This document shows, in pieces, positions 42,944-51,319 of a stretch of 64,000 nt of DNA. The notes under the pieces were generated by a model. The model was given only the letters and a program-made list of their open reading frames with translations. It did no database searches and was not told the origin of the DNA. Location of the stretch: contig QAIB01000002.1 in NCBI GenBank assembly GCA_030418545.1, positions 558,001-622,000 of the forward strand, read 5' to 3'. Position numbers and translations under genes: made by a program. The stretch's first letter is position 1. Each line of letters begins with the position of its first letter. Source of the stretch: Xenophilus aerolatus (lineage in GTDB: Bacteria; Pseudomonadota; Gammaproteobacteria; Burkholderiales; Burkholderiaceae_C).

Positions 42944-43155
42944 CAGAGGGCGGAAGAAACGCAGATCAACAGAACGCGCGTGGTGCGGCTCGCAGAGAAG
43001 CTACCTTCAGGTCCCGCGGCCGGGGACGGCTGGGCGGGACGCGCACACGGATCAAGAAGGCGTTGCGCGCTGGGCGTCCCGCAGGGCATGCGGCGGAGTG
43101 CGGGACAGGGGCCACGCCGCCGAAGGCGGGCACGGCTCACGGGGAACGGGGGCGG

Positions 43156-45186
43156 TCAGGAGCCTTTGCGGCCGCTACGGCGCGGGCGCGAGGCGCCGCG
43201 CTTGGAGCTGCCGGATTCGACTGGCAGCGTGCCTTTGCAGTCCGGGTAGCGGCTGCACGACCAGAACGGGCCGCTCTTGCCGCTGCGCTGGCGCGTGGGT
43301 GCGCCGCACTGCGGGCATGCCGGCCCTTGGGGAACCTTGATGGACAGGGAGGCGCTGCCGTACTGCGCAATCAACTGCGAAATCCACGCGGCCTGCTTGC
43401 CGATGAACACGTCCAGGGTGAGCTGTCCGGCCTCGATCATGTCGAGCGCCTGTTCCCAGACGGCGGTGGTGCCAGGGTCGGCAATCGCCGCAGGCACGGC
43501 ATCGATCAAAGTGAAAGCCGCATCCGAGGCGCGGATGGCGCGCCCCTTCTTCACGAGGTAGCCGCGAGCGATCAGGCCGCCGATGATGTTGGCCCGCGTC
43601 GCTTCGGTGCCGATGCCAACCGTATCCTTGAGCTTCTGCTTCAGGCGGGGATCGGACACCAGCTTGGCGACGCCTTTCATGGACTTGACCAACTCGCCTT
43701 GCGTGTACGGTTTGGGCGGCAGCGTCTTGAGTGCCTTGAGATCGACGTCGGCCACCTGGCATGCCAGGCCCTCATACAGTTTCGGCAGCGCGGGCAGCAC
43801 CTGGGCGCGGACCGCAGTATCGCCCTCGCCATCACCGTCTTCGGCCTGCGGCTCGGCGAGCACCTGGCGCCAACCCGGGATGACAACCTGCTTGCCCGTG
43901 GCCGCCAGGTTCTGCCCCCCGCACGAAAACTTGGCCACAGTGCGGTCGAACTCGTGGTGAGGGAGGAACTGCGCCAGGTAATGCGACCGGATGAGCCTGT
44001 ACACGGCCAGTTCCTTCTCGCTCATGGCGGAGAGCTTCGCCGGTTCGAGCGTCGGGATGATGCCGTGGTGCGCCGTGACCTTGCCATCGTTCCAGGCGCG
44101 CGAGCGCTGCGAGCGGTCGAGCTGGCCCATGATCGAGCGCAGCGAGGGATCGGTCTTGAGCAGGCTGTCGAGAACGGTGGGCACTTCGGCAAACATGCTC
44201 TCGGGCAGGTAGCCTGAATCGGAACGCGGGTACGTAGTGGCCTTGTGGGTCTCGTACAGGGACTGGGCGATCTCCAGGGTTTCTTGAACATCCAGCCCAA
44301 GCTGTTTGGAACAGACCTCCTGCAAGGTGCCCAGGTCGAACAGCAGCGGCGGGCCTTCACGCATGTGTTCGGTCTCGACAAACACCACCTGAGCGCTACC
44401 CGCAGCGCGGATCTGTTGCGCGGCTTGCTGGGCAACCGGCTGTTGCAGGCAGCGGCCAGCGTCGTCGGTGCAGCCATCGGGCGGAACCCACTGCGCGCTG
44501 AAAGCCTGTCCACCCGCAGACAGGGACACGTCGATGGCCCAGAACGGCACCGACTTGAAGGCCGCGATCTCGCGGTCGCGGTCCACGACGAGCTTCAGGG
44601 TCGGCGTCTGCACGCGCCCGACGGACAGCACGCCGTCGTAGCCGGCCTGACGCCCGAGCACCGTGAACAACCGGCTGAGGTTCATGCCCACGAGCCAGTC
44701 GGCGCGTGAGCGCGCAAGCGCCGAGTAGTACATCGGCAGCGTGTCGGATGAGGGCCGCAACTTGCCGAGCGCGGTGCGGATCGACGCATCGTTGAGCGCC
44801 GACAACCACAGCCGTTCGATGGGGCCGCGGTAACCGCACAGGTCGATGATCTCGCGGGCGATCAGCTCTCCCTCGCGGTCGGCATCGGTGGCGATGACCA
44901 AATGGGTCGCCTTCGCCAGAAGCGCTTTGACGACCTTGAATTGCGTGGCGGTCTTCGGTTTGACCTCGACCCGCCACTGCTGGGGAACGATGGGCAACTG
45001 CTCCAGCGACCAGCGCTTGAGCGCCGCGTCATAGACCTCGGGAGCTGCTGCTTCTACGAGATGGCCAATGCACCAGGTGACGGTGACGCCGGAGCCGCTG
45101 AGACAGCCTTCACCGCGCTGCGTCGCGCCGAGAATCCGGCCAATGTCTTTGCCCTGGGAGGGCTTCTCGCACAAGAACAGCCGCAT
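43156..45186 (-). CDS. topB: DNA topoisomerase III (TopB), ICE-encoded
   Basis: A 676-residue type IA topoisomerase. The TOPRIM motif is TDADREGELIARE, the active-site Tyr lies in ATTYPRSDSGYLPE, and a C-terminal zinc ribbon (CPQCGAPTRQRS, then WSCSRYPDCKG) is followed by a basic tail. The start MRLFLCEKPSQ at 45184-45186 fits the family; an ATG seven codons upstream is also possible. TopB is a conserved partner of this ICE class, presumably resolving DNA during ICE replication and transfer. A 23-bp palindrome lies about 210 bases upstream. Confidence 0.95.
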   Translation of the reverse strand: MRLFLCEKPSQGKDIGRILGATQRGEGCLSGSGVTVTWCIGHLVEAAAPEVYDAALKRWSLEQLPIVPQQWRVEVKPKTATQFKVVKALLAKATHLVIATDADREGELIAREIIDLCGYRGPIERLWLSALNDASIRTALGKLRPSSDTLPMYYSALARSRADWLVGMNLSRLFTVLGRQAGYDGVLSVGRVQTPTLKLVVDRDREIAAFKSVPFWAIDVSLSAGGQAFSAQWVPPDGCTDDAGRCLQQPVAQQAAQQIRAAGSAQVVFVETEHMREGPPLLFDLGTLQEVCSKQLGLDVQETLEIAQSLYETHKATTYPRSDSGYLPESMFAEVPTVLDSLLKTDPSLRSIMGQLDRSQRSRAWNDGKVTAHHGIIPTLEPAKLSAMSEKELAVYRLIRSHYLAQFLPHHEFDRTVAKFSCGGQNLAATGKQVVIPGWRQVLAEPQAEDGDGEGDTAVRAQVLPALPKLYEGLACQVADVDLKALKTLPPKPYTQGELVKSMKGVAKLVSDPRLKQKLKDTVGIGTEATRANIIGGLIARGYLVKKGRAIRASDAAFTLIDAVPAAIADPGTTAVWEQALDMIEAGQLTLDVFIGKQAAWISQLIAQYGSASLSIKVPQGPACPQCGAPTRQRSGKSGPFWSCSRYPDCKGTLPVESGSSKRGASRPRRSGRKGS

Positions 45187-45391
45187 GTCAGTCCATCCGA
45201 TTTCCATGGTTCATTGAGTTGCGGGAATCGAGGATGCCGAACACCACCAAGGGCAGCAGCAAACAAGCCGCATGCGGTGGCGACCACTTTTACGGGATGG
45301 GATGGCGGGGACGGGAGTGGCGTTCGGCCGGGGATGTGCGGGCCGGGAGCCGCGATTTTTTGGAGCGCACGGACGCCGGTGGACGTTGATG

Positions 45392-45414
45392 GAGCTATCC
45401 CCTGGGGATAGCTC
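45392..45414. repeat. Palindrome GAGCTATCCCC-T-GGGGATAGCTC (site 1 of 3)
   Basis: A 23-bp perfect palindrome (11 bp arms, one central base) between ssb and topB. The same core CTATCCCC(T/A)GGGGATAG recurs at 47405-47421 and 47536-47552. The rest of the 253-bp ssb-topB gap has no other feature. Confidence 0.85.
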
Positions 45415-45460
45415 GCGAGGGCATGGGGGCGACGGACGACTGCCACCGCCCCATGCCGGA

Positions 45461-45913
45461 TCACTTCCTGCGCTTCGGCTCCTTCGGCGCGGTCGGTTCC
45501 TGGGCGGCCGGGGGTTTCGGCTGCGCATCCTGCGCGGCCTCTTGCTGCCTGGGGCTGAGGGCTACGGACTCGATGCGGAACGGCAGGATGCCGACGCTGC
45601 GCGCGTTGATCTGCCAGGTCTCGCGCGGCTGATCCTCGTTGTCCGTCCAAGGTTCGCGCTCCATCCGGCCGACGACCAGCACGCGCATGCCCTTCTGGTA
45701 GAGGTCCTTCCAGTGCGCGGCGTCGCGGTGCCAGATTTCCACCGGCGCCCAGAAGCCGCCGCGATCCTCGAAGGTGCCATCCTTCTTGGGAATGGGGTTG
45801 TCGAAATAGACGTTCAGGCGCAGAAGGCGGCTGGGCTCGTCGTTGCCGTTGGGGAACTCCCGGTACTCGGGGGGCGAGCCGATGTTGCCCTCGCCAGAAA
45901 AATGCGTACTCAT
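45461..45913 (-). CDS. ssb: Single-stranded DNA-binding protein, ICE type
   Basis: A 150-residue OB-fold protein (MSTHFSGEGNIGSPPEYREF, RLNVYFDNPIPKKDGTFEDR, FWAPVEIWHRDAAHWKDLYQ, VLVVGRMEREPW), with a Pro/Lys-rich C-terminal tail ending PKEPKRRK instead of the acidic DDDIPF tip of chromosomal SSB. It protects single-stranded ICE DNA during transfer or replication. The start at 45911-45913 follows a GGAG ribosome site; the upstream frame is not conserved. Confidence 0.92.
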   Translation of the reverse strand: MSTHFSGEGNIGSPPEYREFPNGNDEPSRLLRLNVYFDNPIPKKDGTFEDRGGFWAPVEIWHRDAAHWKDLYQKGMRVLVVGRMEREPWTDNEDQPRETWQINARSVGILPFRIESVALSPRQQEAAQDAQPKPPAAQEPTAPKEPKRRK

Positions 45914-45986
45914 GTTGCAATCTCCGTGGTGGTTGAAATACCCGCACCTGGTCGGTGACGAGCGCGTGCTGGGTTGCCCGGCGCGA

Positions 45987-46514
45987 TCACTGATCGCGCA
46001 GTGCGGGTGGGATGGACTTGAGCCGACGCAGGTAAGCGTCTTCCGCCTCGGTGGCCTTGCTGGCACACTCCTGGGCCAGCCTGCCCAAGGTGTGCAACAG
46101 GCTGATCTGCATGTTCAGCGTGATGCGCTGCAGCTCGATGGCGTGCAAGTCGGCCAGCAGGTTGACCGGCGTGCTGGTACTCGCCATCAGCTCCTGCCAC
46201 AGTGCCACGCCCATGGCCGAGCGGTCGTGCTTGCGCCAGCGAAGAAACGCCGTGCCTGCGCCAGTTGTCTGCTGGGCCAGTTCGATGGGGAGCAGGTGGA
46301 AGGGATGCCCGAGGGCTTGTTGCAGCACCTGTCGCTGCGCCAAGCCAATCAACTCGTCGCGCATGGCGAAGCACTGGCTGGCCCAGGCCTCCAAGTCCCC
46401 TTTACCCTTAAAGGGCTTTAAAAGGCCTTTTTGAGAGGCTGCGTGTTCCAACTGCATGAAGGCTGTCTGTTGCAGAGGGCGGAAGTAGCGGGTGTCGCGG
46501 TTTGGGTCGCTCAT
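45987..46514 (-). CDS. DUF3158 family ICE protein
   Basis: A 175-residue helical protein. The start MSDPNRDTRYFRPLQQTAFM, FKGKGDLEAWASQCFAMRDE and FLRWRKHDRSAMGVALWQEL are family features. It overlaps the TIGR03761 gene by four bases and precedes ssb. It is found in the same position in many PFGI-1/ICEclc elements. Its molecular function is unknown, probably in ICE DNA metabolism. Confidence 0.88.
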   Translation of the reverse strand: MSDPNRDTRYFRPLQQTAFMQLEHAASQKGLLKPFKGKGDLEAWASQCFAMRDELIGLAQRQVLQQALGHPFHLLPIELAQQTTGAGTAFLRWRKHDRSAMGVALWQELMASTSTPVNLLADLHAIELQRITLNMQISLLHTLGRLAQECASKATEAEDAYLRRLKSIPPALRDQ

Positions 46515-47284
46515 GCCTGCGCGTCCTCGCCGGCCGTCGCTTCGGGGGCGGCGGCCTCGTCGCTGGGCGATGCGGCTGCGGCAGGACCGTCACCGCGCTG
46601 CTGCAGGCCACGGCGCATGATGGGCGGCGCGAACTTCGAGCGGCGCGTGCCCTCCAGCACGTCCGGCGGCATCTCGCCGAACTTTTCCAACGCCGCCCGC
46701 GCTGCGGCATTCTTGGCGGCGAAGTCGTCGCGGGTGCAGCCCGAGTAGCGGTACTGCTGGGCCAGCGAGAACAGGCTGCGCAGTGCATGCGCGCCTTCGT
46801 TGAGCCAGCGTTCGAGCGTCGAGCGATCGATCAGCGCGGTGTGGTGCGCGAGGATCAGCTTGCGGGCGATATCGTCGTAGTCGGCGAGCAGGTACACGGC
46901 GGCAAAGCCGAGCTGCGCATTGACGAACAGCGGCAGCTTGACCGGCTGGACGTTGAGGTTTTCGCCCAGGGTGAGTGCCGGCGGCACGCTCGCCAGGGCC
47001 TGGTCCACCTGTTCGCGCAGCGATTGCAGCGTGGCCTTGGTCTGGTCGAGCTTGTCCTCGATGCGGAGCATCCAGAAGTCGCTGTACGGGTCGTCCTGCT
47101 CCGAGCCGCGCCGCATCTTGTTCATCTGGGCGATGTAGCCGTTCAGGCCGACGATGCCCGGTCGCCCTTCGGCGGCGGCGCGGCCGTGCCAGATGCGCGA
47201 GGCGTGGTGCGTGTGCAGCGTCAGCGACATCGCGCTGCGCAAGGAGCCGAGATTCAGTTGCAGGGGTTCGTTGGTGGTTGCCAT
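46511..47284 (-). CDS. TIGR03761 family ICE protein (PFL_4669-like)
   Basis: A 257-residue protein. The family core includes HTHHASRIWHGRAAAEGRPG, IVGLNGYIAQMNKMRRGSEQ and PYSDFWMLRIEDKLDQTKAT. It ends in an Ala/Glu-rich tail. It starts the unit TIGR03761-DUF3158-ssb; two CTATCCCC palindromes lie 121 and 252 bases upstream of its start. There is no catalytic signature. Confidence 0.92.
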   Translation of the reverse strand: MATTNEPLQLNLGSLRSAMSLTLHTHHASRIWHGRAAAEGRPGIVGLNGYIAQMNKMRRGSEQDDPYSDFWMLRIEDKLDQTKATLQSLREQVDQALASVPPALTLGENLNVQPVKLPLFVNAQLGFAAVYLLADYDDIARKLILAHHTALIDRSTLERWLNEGAHALRSLFSLAQQYRYSGCTRDDFAAKNAAARAALEKFGEMPPDVLEGTRRSKFAPPIMRRGLQQRGDGPAAAASPSDEAAAPEATAGEDAQA

Positions 47285-47404
47285 GGTGTCCGCTCGTTGT
47301 TGGAAAAGAGCGGACAGCTTCGGCAGGTAGCGGAAGGCAGTCAGTCAACAAACCGAAACCCGCCCGTCCCCGGTTCACGGCGCGGTGGGTGCATGCGTCG
47401 CGAT

Positions 47405-47421
47405 CTATCCCCTGGGGATAG
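47405..47421. repeat. Palindrome CTATCCCC-T-GGGGATAG (site 2 of 3)
   Basis: A 17-bp perfect palindrome 121 bases upstream of the TIGR03761 start. It shares the exact core of site 1 at 45392-45414. Confidence 0.85.
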
Positions 47422-47535
47422 CGCCATGGAGCGCCAAGGAACGCTGCACACCCGGATCAGCGCGAACAAGGCCGATCCCGCTGCAGGCGATCGAGGCCTG
47501 GCGTGCAGCGGTTCGACGTGTAGCCGTCAGTGGAA

Positions 47536-47552
47536 CTATCCCCAGGGGATAG
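47536..47552. repeat. Palindrome CTATCCCC-A-GGGGATAG (site 3 of 3)
   Basis: Third copy, 48 bases past the STY4528 stop codon. On the minus strand it reads GAGCTATCCCC-T-GGGGATAG. The 315-bp gap 47285-47599 holds only sites 2 and 3. Confidence 0.85.
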
Positions 47553-47599
47553 CTCTACTGGAAGCCACCGGCATCCACTTCACCACCTTGCAGGCCCGC

Positions 47600-48862
47600 T
47601 CACTTGCTGGCGAGCAGGTTGCGCAGCCGCTCGATGTGCTGCCTGGCGACTTCTGGCGGCACAGGCTTGCCCTGCGGCTGGGATGGTGGCGGTGCTGGTG
47701 GTGGCGGCCGCTCGTTCGGCGCAACGGGCGCCGATGGCGCGTCCTTCTTGGCCCAGGCGTTGAACTCGCCATGGATGGCCCGCTGGATGATGCCGAACAG
47801 ATACCCTGCAGGATTGCGGATGCCATGGTTGCTGCATCGTGCAGCCCATTCGTCCAGCACGGCCTGCCTCAGCGCAGCATCGACCTGCTGTAGTGCCACC
47901 CTCGCACCTGTCTGCTGCTCTGCCTTCAGTTCCGCGAAGCGTTTGGGCCATTGCAGGTCGCCCAGCGCGCGCGCATGCGCTTGTGCCTGCGCGGTAGTAC
48001 GTACTTCATTAATACGACTACTACGTACTGTACGGGCCTGCTTCGGATTCCGAAGAGAGGCGTCTGGCGCGGGTTTCGACCCTGCTTCGGATTCCGAAGT
48101 GGGATCGTCAGGATTCCGAAGAAGGCTCGTCGCCCCTTCTTCGGATTCGTGCGTGGCGTCCTCCTGTGGATAACTTTCGTGCGCCCCGACGCCCTGGCTG
48201 GCGAGGCGTTCGGCCAGGACTTGCAGCCTCGATGGCAGGGTGCGCCCGGCCAGCATCGGGTCTTCGCCGATTTCCTTGAGGGTGTGCAGGCCTACGATCT
48301 GCACGGCTTTGGCCGAATGGCCGAGCGCTTGGCTGACGAGTTGCAGGTAGTCCGGGTCGAGCTGCATCGCTTCAAAGGGGGTCAGCGGCTCGTCGTGCAG
48401 GACATAGAGGTTGCCGAGGATGCGGCCGGTCTTGGCGTCGCGCCGTCGCCGCACCAGGCTCAGCCATCGAGTCAGCCGCAGCAGCGTCAGTGCTCGCGCC
48501 ACGGTTTCGTGCGAGGCTTGCCCGGCGCAGGGCATCGACGCCAGCCAGGGCCGAAGCTGTTCATACGTCGGGAACGCCGTCACGCCATCGTCGTTGAGCA
48601 TCAGCCGGAAGACCTGCCAGGCATTGCGCTCCAGCGGCGTCAGGCGGCGGTCGAGGAACAGCCGTCGCGGTACGGTCTCGTGCCGGTTGCCGCTGAACAG
48701 GAAGGCATCGCCAGACGCCGGACCAGTGGGCATCGCGACAGGTGTAGGTGTGGGCGGGGGCGCGTCGGCGTTGGGCTTGGGCACAAGGTCTTTCAGCGCA
48801 GCGTCGAACAGGTCTGCGAGTGCGATGGGGCCACGACGTGGTGCGGTGTCGTCCACGGCCAT
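47600..48862 (-). CDS. STY4528 family pathogenicity-island/ICE replication protein
   Basis: A 420-residue protein. The N-terminal half has NRHETVPRRLFLDRRLTPLE and a winged-helix-like region TYEQLRPWLASM to ARALTLLRLTRWLSLVRRRR. A low-complexity linker is followed by a C-terminal domain (YLFGIIQRAIHGEFNAWAKK) and a Pro-rich tail. The family is thought to act in ICE replication initiation. The DNA coding the linker has four copies of a palindromic TTCGGATTC-type repeat. The start at 48860-48862 lies two bases from the DUF2857 stop. Confidence 0.88.
   Translation of the reverse strand: MAVDDTAPRRGPIALADLFDAALKDLVPKPNADAPPPTPTPVAMPTGPASGDAFLFSGNRHETVPRRLFLDRRLTPLERNAWQVFRLMLNDDGVTAFPTYEQLRPWLASMPCAGQASHETVARALTLLRLTRWLSLVRRRRDAKTGRILGNLYVLHDEPLTPFEAMQLDPDYLQLVSQALGHSAKAVQIVGLHTLKEIGEDPMLAGRTLPSRLQVLAERLASQGVGAHESYPQEDATHESEEGATSLLRNPDDPTSESEAGSKPAPDASLRNPKQARTVRSSRINEVRTTAQAQAHARALGDLQWPKRFAELKAEQQTGARVALQQVDAALRQAVLDEWAARCSNHGIRNPAGYLFGIIQRAIHGEFNAWAKKDAPSAPVAPNERPPPPAPPPSQPQGKPVPPEVARQHIERLRNLLASK
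47998..48149. repeat. Iteron-like repeats inside the STY4528 gene
   Basis: The palindrome CTTCGGATTCCGAAG occurs at 48041-48055 and 48085-48099. Partial copies are GGATTCCGAAG at 48111-48121 and CTTCTTCGGATTCG at 48136-48149. Just beside them are two direct TACGTACT boxes (47998-48005 and 48022-48029) around an A/T-rich CATTAATAC stretch. They lie in the linker-coding region of a replication gene. Confidence 0.65.
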
Positions 48863-48864
48863 GG

Positions 48865-49425
48865 TTAACCCAATCCTTGATCGACCCAGCTCTTGATCGA
48901 AGCCCAGACCACCGACAGAGGCAGCGACATGCCTTCGGCGAGGTCCATGGCGGCATCGAGGATGGAGGTTTCGTCTTCGAGATCGACGTTCCTGCTGCTG
49001 GTCACGGCCTTCCATTGCCGCCACAGCTCCGTGTCCTGCTTCTCGTCCAGCACGGGATGGCGACCCTTGCGCTTGGGCAGGCCGAGGATTTCGCGGCGAA
49101 GCGCCACTTCCTGGTGGGTCAGGCCGTAGAAGCGGCTGACCATTTCGGTGCTCGCGCCGAGGCGCAGCATGCGATCGACCGTGGCGATCTCCTTCTCCAC
49201 ATCCTGCGCCTGCCTGAGCAGACGCCGGAGCACTTCGCGGTTGACCGTCACCGAGCACCACGAGACGTTGGCGTTGGCCAGCACGCTGATCAGCGCGGGA
49301 TGCTTGAGGGCGTCCAGCTCTTCCTCGCCAAACCCCATCAGCTTGCAGCGGCGCAGTTGCCCATTGCGCAGGTCATAGAGGGCCTGGGCGATGACGGCCT
49401 GGTTGAGTGGGTGTGGTGCGGACAT
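48865..49425 (-). CDS. DUF2857 (STY4526 family) ICE protein, BisC-like
   Basis: A 186-residue protein. Family features are ALYDLRNGQLRRCKLMGFGE, LGASTEMVSRFYGLTHQEVA and RREILGLPKRKGRHPVLDEK. From the literature on ICEclc I recall that the DUF2857 gene here (bisC) and its neighbour form the FlhC-like half of the BisDC activator that switches on transfer competence. The homology to BisC is expected from synteny and should be checked. It is followed by the STY4528 gene with a two-base gap. Confidence 0.8.
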   Translation of the reverse strand: MSAPHPLNQAVIAQALYDLRNGQLRRCKLMGFGEEELDALKHPALISVLANANVSWCSVTVNREVLRRLLRQAQDVEKEIATVDRMLRLGASTEMVSRFYGLTHQEVALRREILGLPKRKGRHPVLDEKQDTELWRQWKAVTSSRNVDLEDETSILDAAMDLAEGMSLPLSVVWASIKSWVDQGLG

Positions 49426-49440
49426 GCTGGTCTCCCTCGG

Positions 49441-51078
49441 TCACGTTCCAGGGTCCGCAGCGCCGGCGTCCAGGTCGAGCAGACGGCGGGCCAGCCGCAG
49501 CAGCCGGAACAGCTTGACCAGTGCGGTGTCGCTCAGTCGCCGGGTTGCGTCGCCTTGTCCGTGCAGCAACGCCGACAGGTCGATGACGAATTGCCTGTTA
49601 TCCAAGCCGACGTCGGCGGGCTGCTGACCGGCCATGCATGCCAGCAGCGCCAGGACGGCACGGCCCAGCGGCTCCAGGTCTTGGGCGTGGGCACGGCAGG
49701 CGAAACCGATGCCGTCTGGACGGTCATCGATGCACTCGTCCAGGCGAGCCTCGCCCGCGATCTCGCGGGCGAACTGCGCGACGTGGATGCGCAGGCGCTC
49801 GGGCGTGTCCAGGCTCGCGTCGATGTGCCAGACGTCGGAAATCGGGTAGAGACCGCCTGCTTGGACGGGAATGGACTGCAAGACGTTGGCCGAGAAATCG
49901 GGCAGCGCATCCCCCAGCTCGTCGGCGACCATCCGCTGAATGGATTGCAGCCGCTCCGTCGTCGGTGCAGGCGAAACGATGTGCCCCTGCAGCCGATCAC
50001 CAGGAGCAGCCATGGGGCTTCCTGCGGGTGAGCCGTCCGACCCTGAGCCGCCCTCGCGCTCGCGCGACCCAGGTGTGGTTGCCGGCGTCGGGGCCGATGG
50101 GGCCGGCGCCGCGGGCGGGCGTGCCATGGTGTCAGGCTCAGGCAGCGTGGGGGGTGCCGTTGGTGGGGTCGGATCGCTGACCAGGGCGCGATGGCGGCTT
50201 TCGGATTCGGTGAGGTCGAGCGCCAGTACGTCGTAGTCGATGCCGAGCAGTTCGGACATTTGGCCGATCAGCTCGTCCTGCACGCGCTGGGGGGCGAACT
50301 CGTCGGCCTGCGTGTCGAACTGCGACAGCACCTCCTGAAAGAAGTCATCGAAGTCCTGTACCAGTAGTGTGCGGCCTTTGGCGTAGCGCTCCCACGCGAG
50401 CATGCAGGCCTTGCGCATGACCGACAGGCGTTCGACCTGGTGGCGGCCGAGCCCGCCATAGAGCACGGTCGGGATCGCCGGCAGGAGGTAGCGCACCGCG
50501 TCGTTCATCCGGCTGATGTGCGACTGCTGGACCGGGAAACCATCGGCGGCGAGGCGGCGTGCCAGTTCGGACTGGCTCAGGGCGGCGCCGCTTTCCTGCT
50601 CGTAGAACTCGCGCGCCTTCTCGACGCCGAGGGCGCGCTCGATGAACGTCAGGCCTCCACGCAATTCGTTCTCGGCCAGGTGGCCGGTCAGCATGACGAC
50701 TTCGCCGCGGCTGGGCCACGGCCGGAACAGGCACGATATGCGAAAGAACCGCTCGTCCTTGGTCTCCGACCACAGTTCGCGCAGGATCGCCAGGCGCGTG
50801 TTGCCGCCGTTGCGAATGATGTAGTGGTCCTCGCCCGGGCGCCGGGTGATCGCCGGGGCTGCGTCCAGGCCGCGCTCGCGGATGGACGCCTTGATGTCCT
50901 CGTAGGCCGGGTTGCGCTTCTTCCTGGGATCGTGGTCGTAGGGGCGCAACTGGTCCAGGGTCACGACCATGGGCGTGTCGGCGATCGGGTCGCTCAAGGC
51001 CGAGGTGGACGGGCCGCTGCGCTCGAACCCGGCCGCGAGCAGCTTGCCGGCCATCTGCTGGGAGGTCATTTCAGCCAT
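49441..51078 (-). CDS. parB: PFGI-1-class ParB family protein (TIGR03764), BisD-like
   Basis: A 545-residue protein. A ParB N-terminal domain (MVVTLDQLRPYDHDPRKKRN, EDHYIIRNGGNTRLAILREL) is followed by an HTH (ALSQSELARRLAADGFPVQQ), a Pro/Ala-rich linker and a C-terminal domain ending LDLDAGAADPGT. The start at 51076-51078 overlaps the HicA-like gene by eight bases. It sits in the alpA-parA-small gene-parB order of ICEclc. It is probably a DNA-binding partner in ICE maintenance or, with the DUF2857 protein, in activation of transfer. Confidence 0.88.
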   Translation of the reverse strand: MAEMTSQQMAGKLLAAGFERSGPSTSALSDPIADTPMVVTLDQLRPYDHDPRKKRNPAYEDIKASIRERGLDAAPAITRRPGEDHYIIRNGGNTRLAILRELWSETKDERFFRISCLFRPWPSRGEVVMLTGHLAENELRGGLTFIERALGVEKAREFYEQESGAALSQSELARRLAADGFPVQQSHISRMNDAVRYLLPAIPTVLYGGLGRHQVERLSVMRKACMLAWERYAKGRTLLVQDFDDFFQEVLSQFDTQADEFAPQRVQDELIGQMSELLGIDYDVLALDLTESESRHRALVSDPTPPTAPPTLPEPDTMARPPAAPAPSAPTPATTPGSREREGGSGSDGSPAGSPMAAPGDRLQGHIVSPAPTTERLQSIQRMVADELGDALPDFSANVLQSIPVQAGGLYPISDVWHIDASLDTPERLRIHVAQFAREIAGEARLDECIDDRPDGIGFACRAHAQDLEPLGRAVLALLACMAGQQPADVGLDNRQFVIDLSALLHGQGDATRRLSDTALVKLFRLLRLARRLLDLDAGAADPGT

Positions 51079-51319
51079 GGCGGCCTCCCTGCACTGGGGA
51101 CCGGGCCTCGCGCTCGGCGCGGCGGATCTGCGCGCGGGCGTTGAGGGCGGCCCGGTGGTCACTGGCCGTCGAACTGGTGTAGATCGCGGCGCAGCCGGCC
51201 TTGGTGAATTTGAGGTGGCCGCCCGGCGTGCGCTTGACGTGCCAGCCCTCGCCGACGGCGAATTCGATCAGGGCGCGCAGCCGCTTATGGCCTCGGGCCA
51301 GTTCATGTGCGCTCGCCAT
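51071..51319 (-). CDS. HicA-like small protein between parA and parB (position of ICEclc shi)
   Basis: An 82-residue basic protein. ALIEFAVGEGWHVKRTPGGH and LKFTKAGCAAIYTSSTASDH match the HicA/YcfA double-stranded-RNA-binding-like fold, with the conserved His in GGHLKF. It overlaps parA by 17 bases and parB by eight. In ICEclc the small gene in this place, shi, together with parA stops host cell division in transfer-competent cells. The equivalence is by position and size only. Confidence 0.7.
   Translation of the reverse strand: MASAHELARGHKRLRALIEFAVGEGWHVKRTPGGHLKFTKAGCAAIYTSSTASDHRAALNARAQIRRAEREARSPVQGGRHG

Larger units (their letters stand above)
42433..43155. other. 723-bp region between the metal block and topB, no intact gene
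   Basis: It contains the start of a probable truncated ICE gene (42480-42611, minus), a GCCGAAGGCC / GGCCTTCGGC hairpin at about 42682-42705 in leader position, and a perfect 20-bp inverted repeat at 42890-42943. No protein frame in 42712-43155 looks real. Confidence 0.55.
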
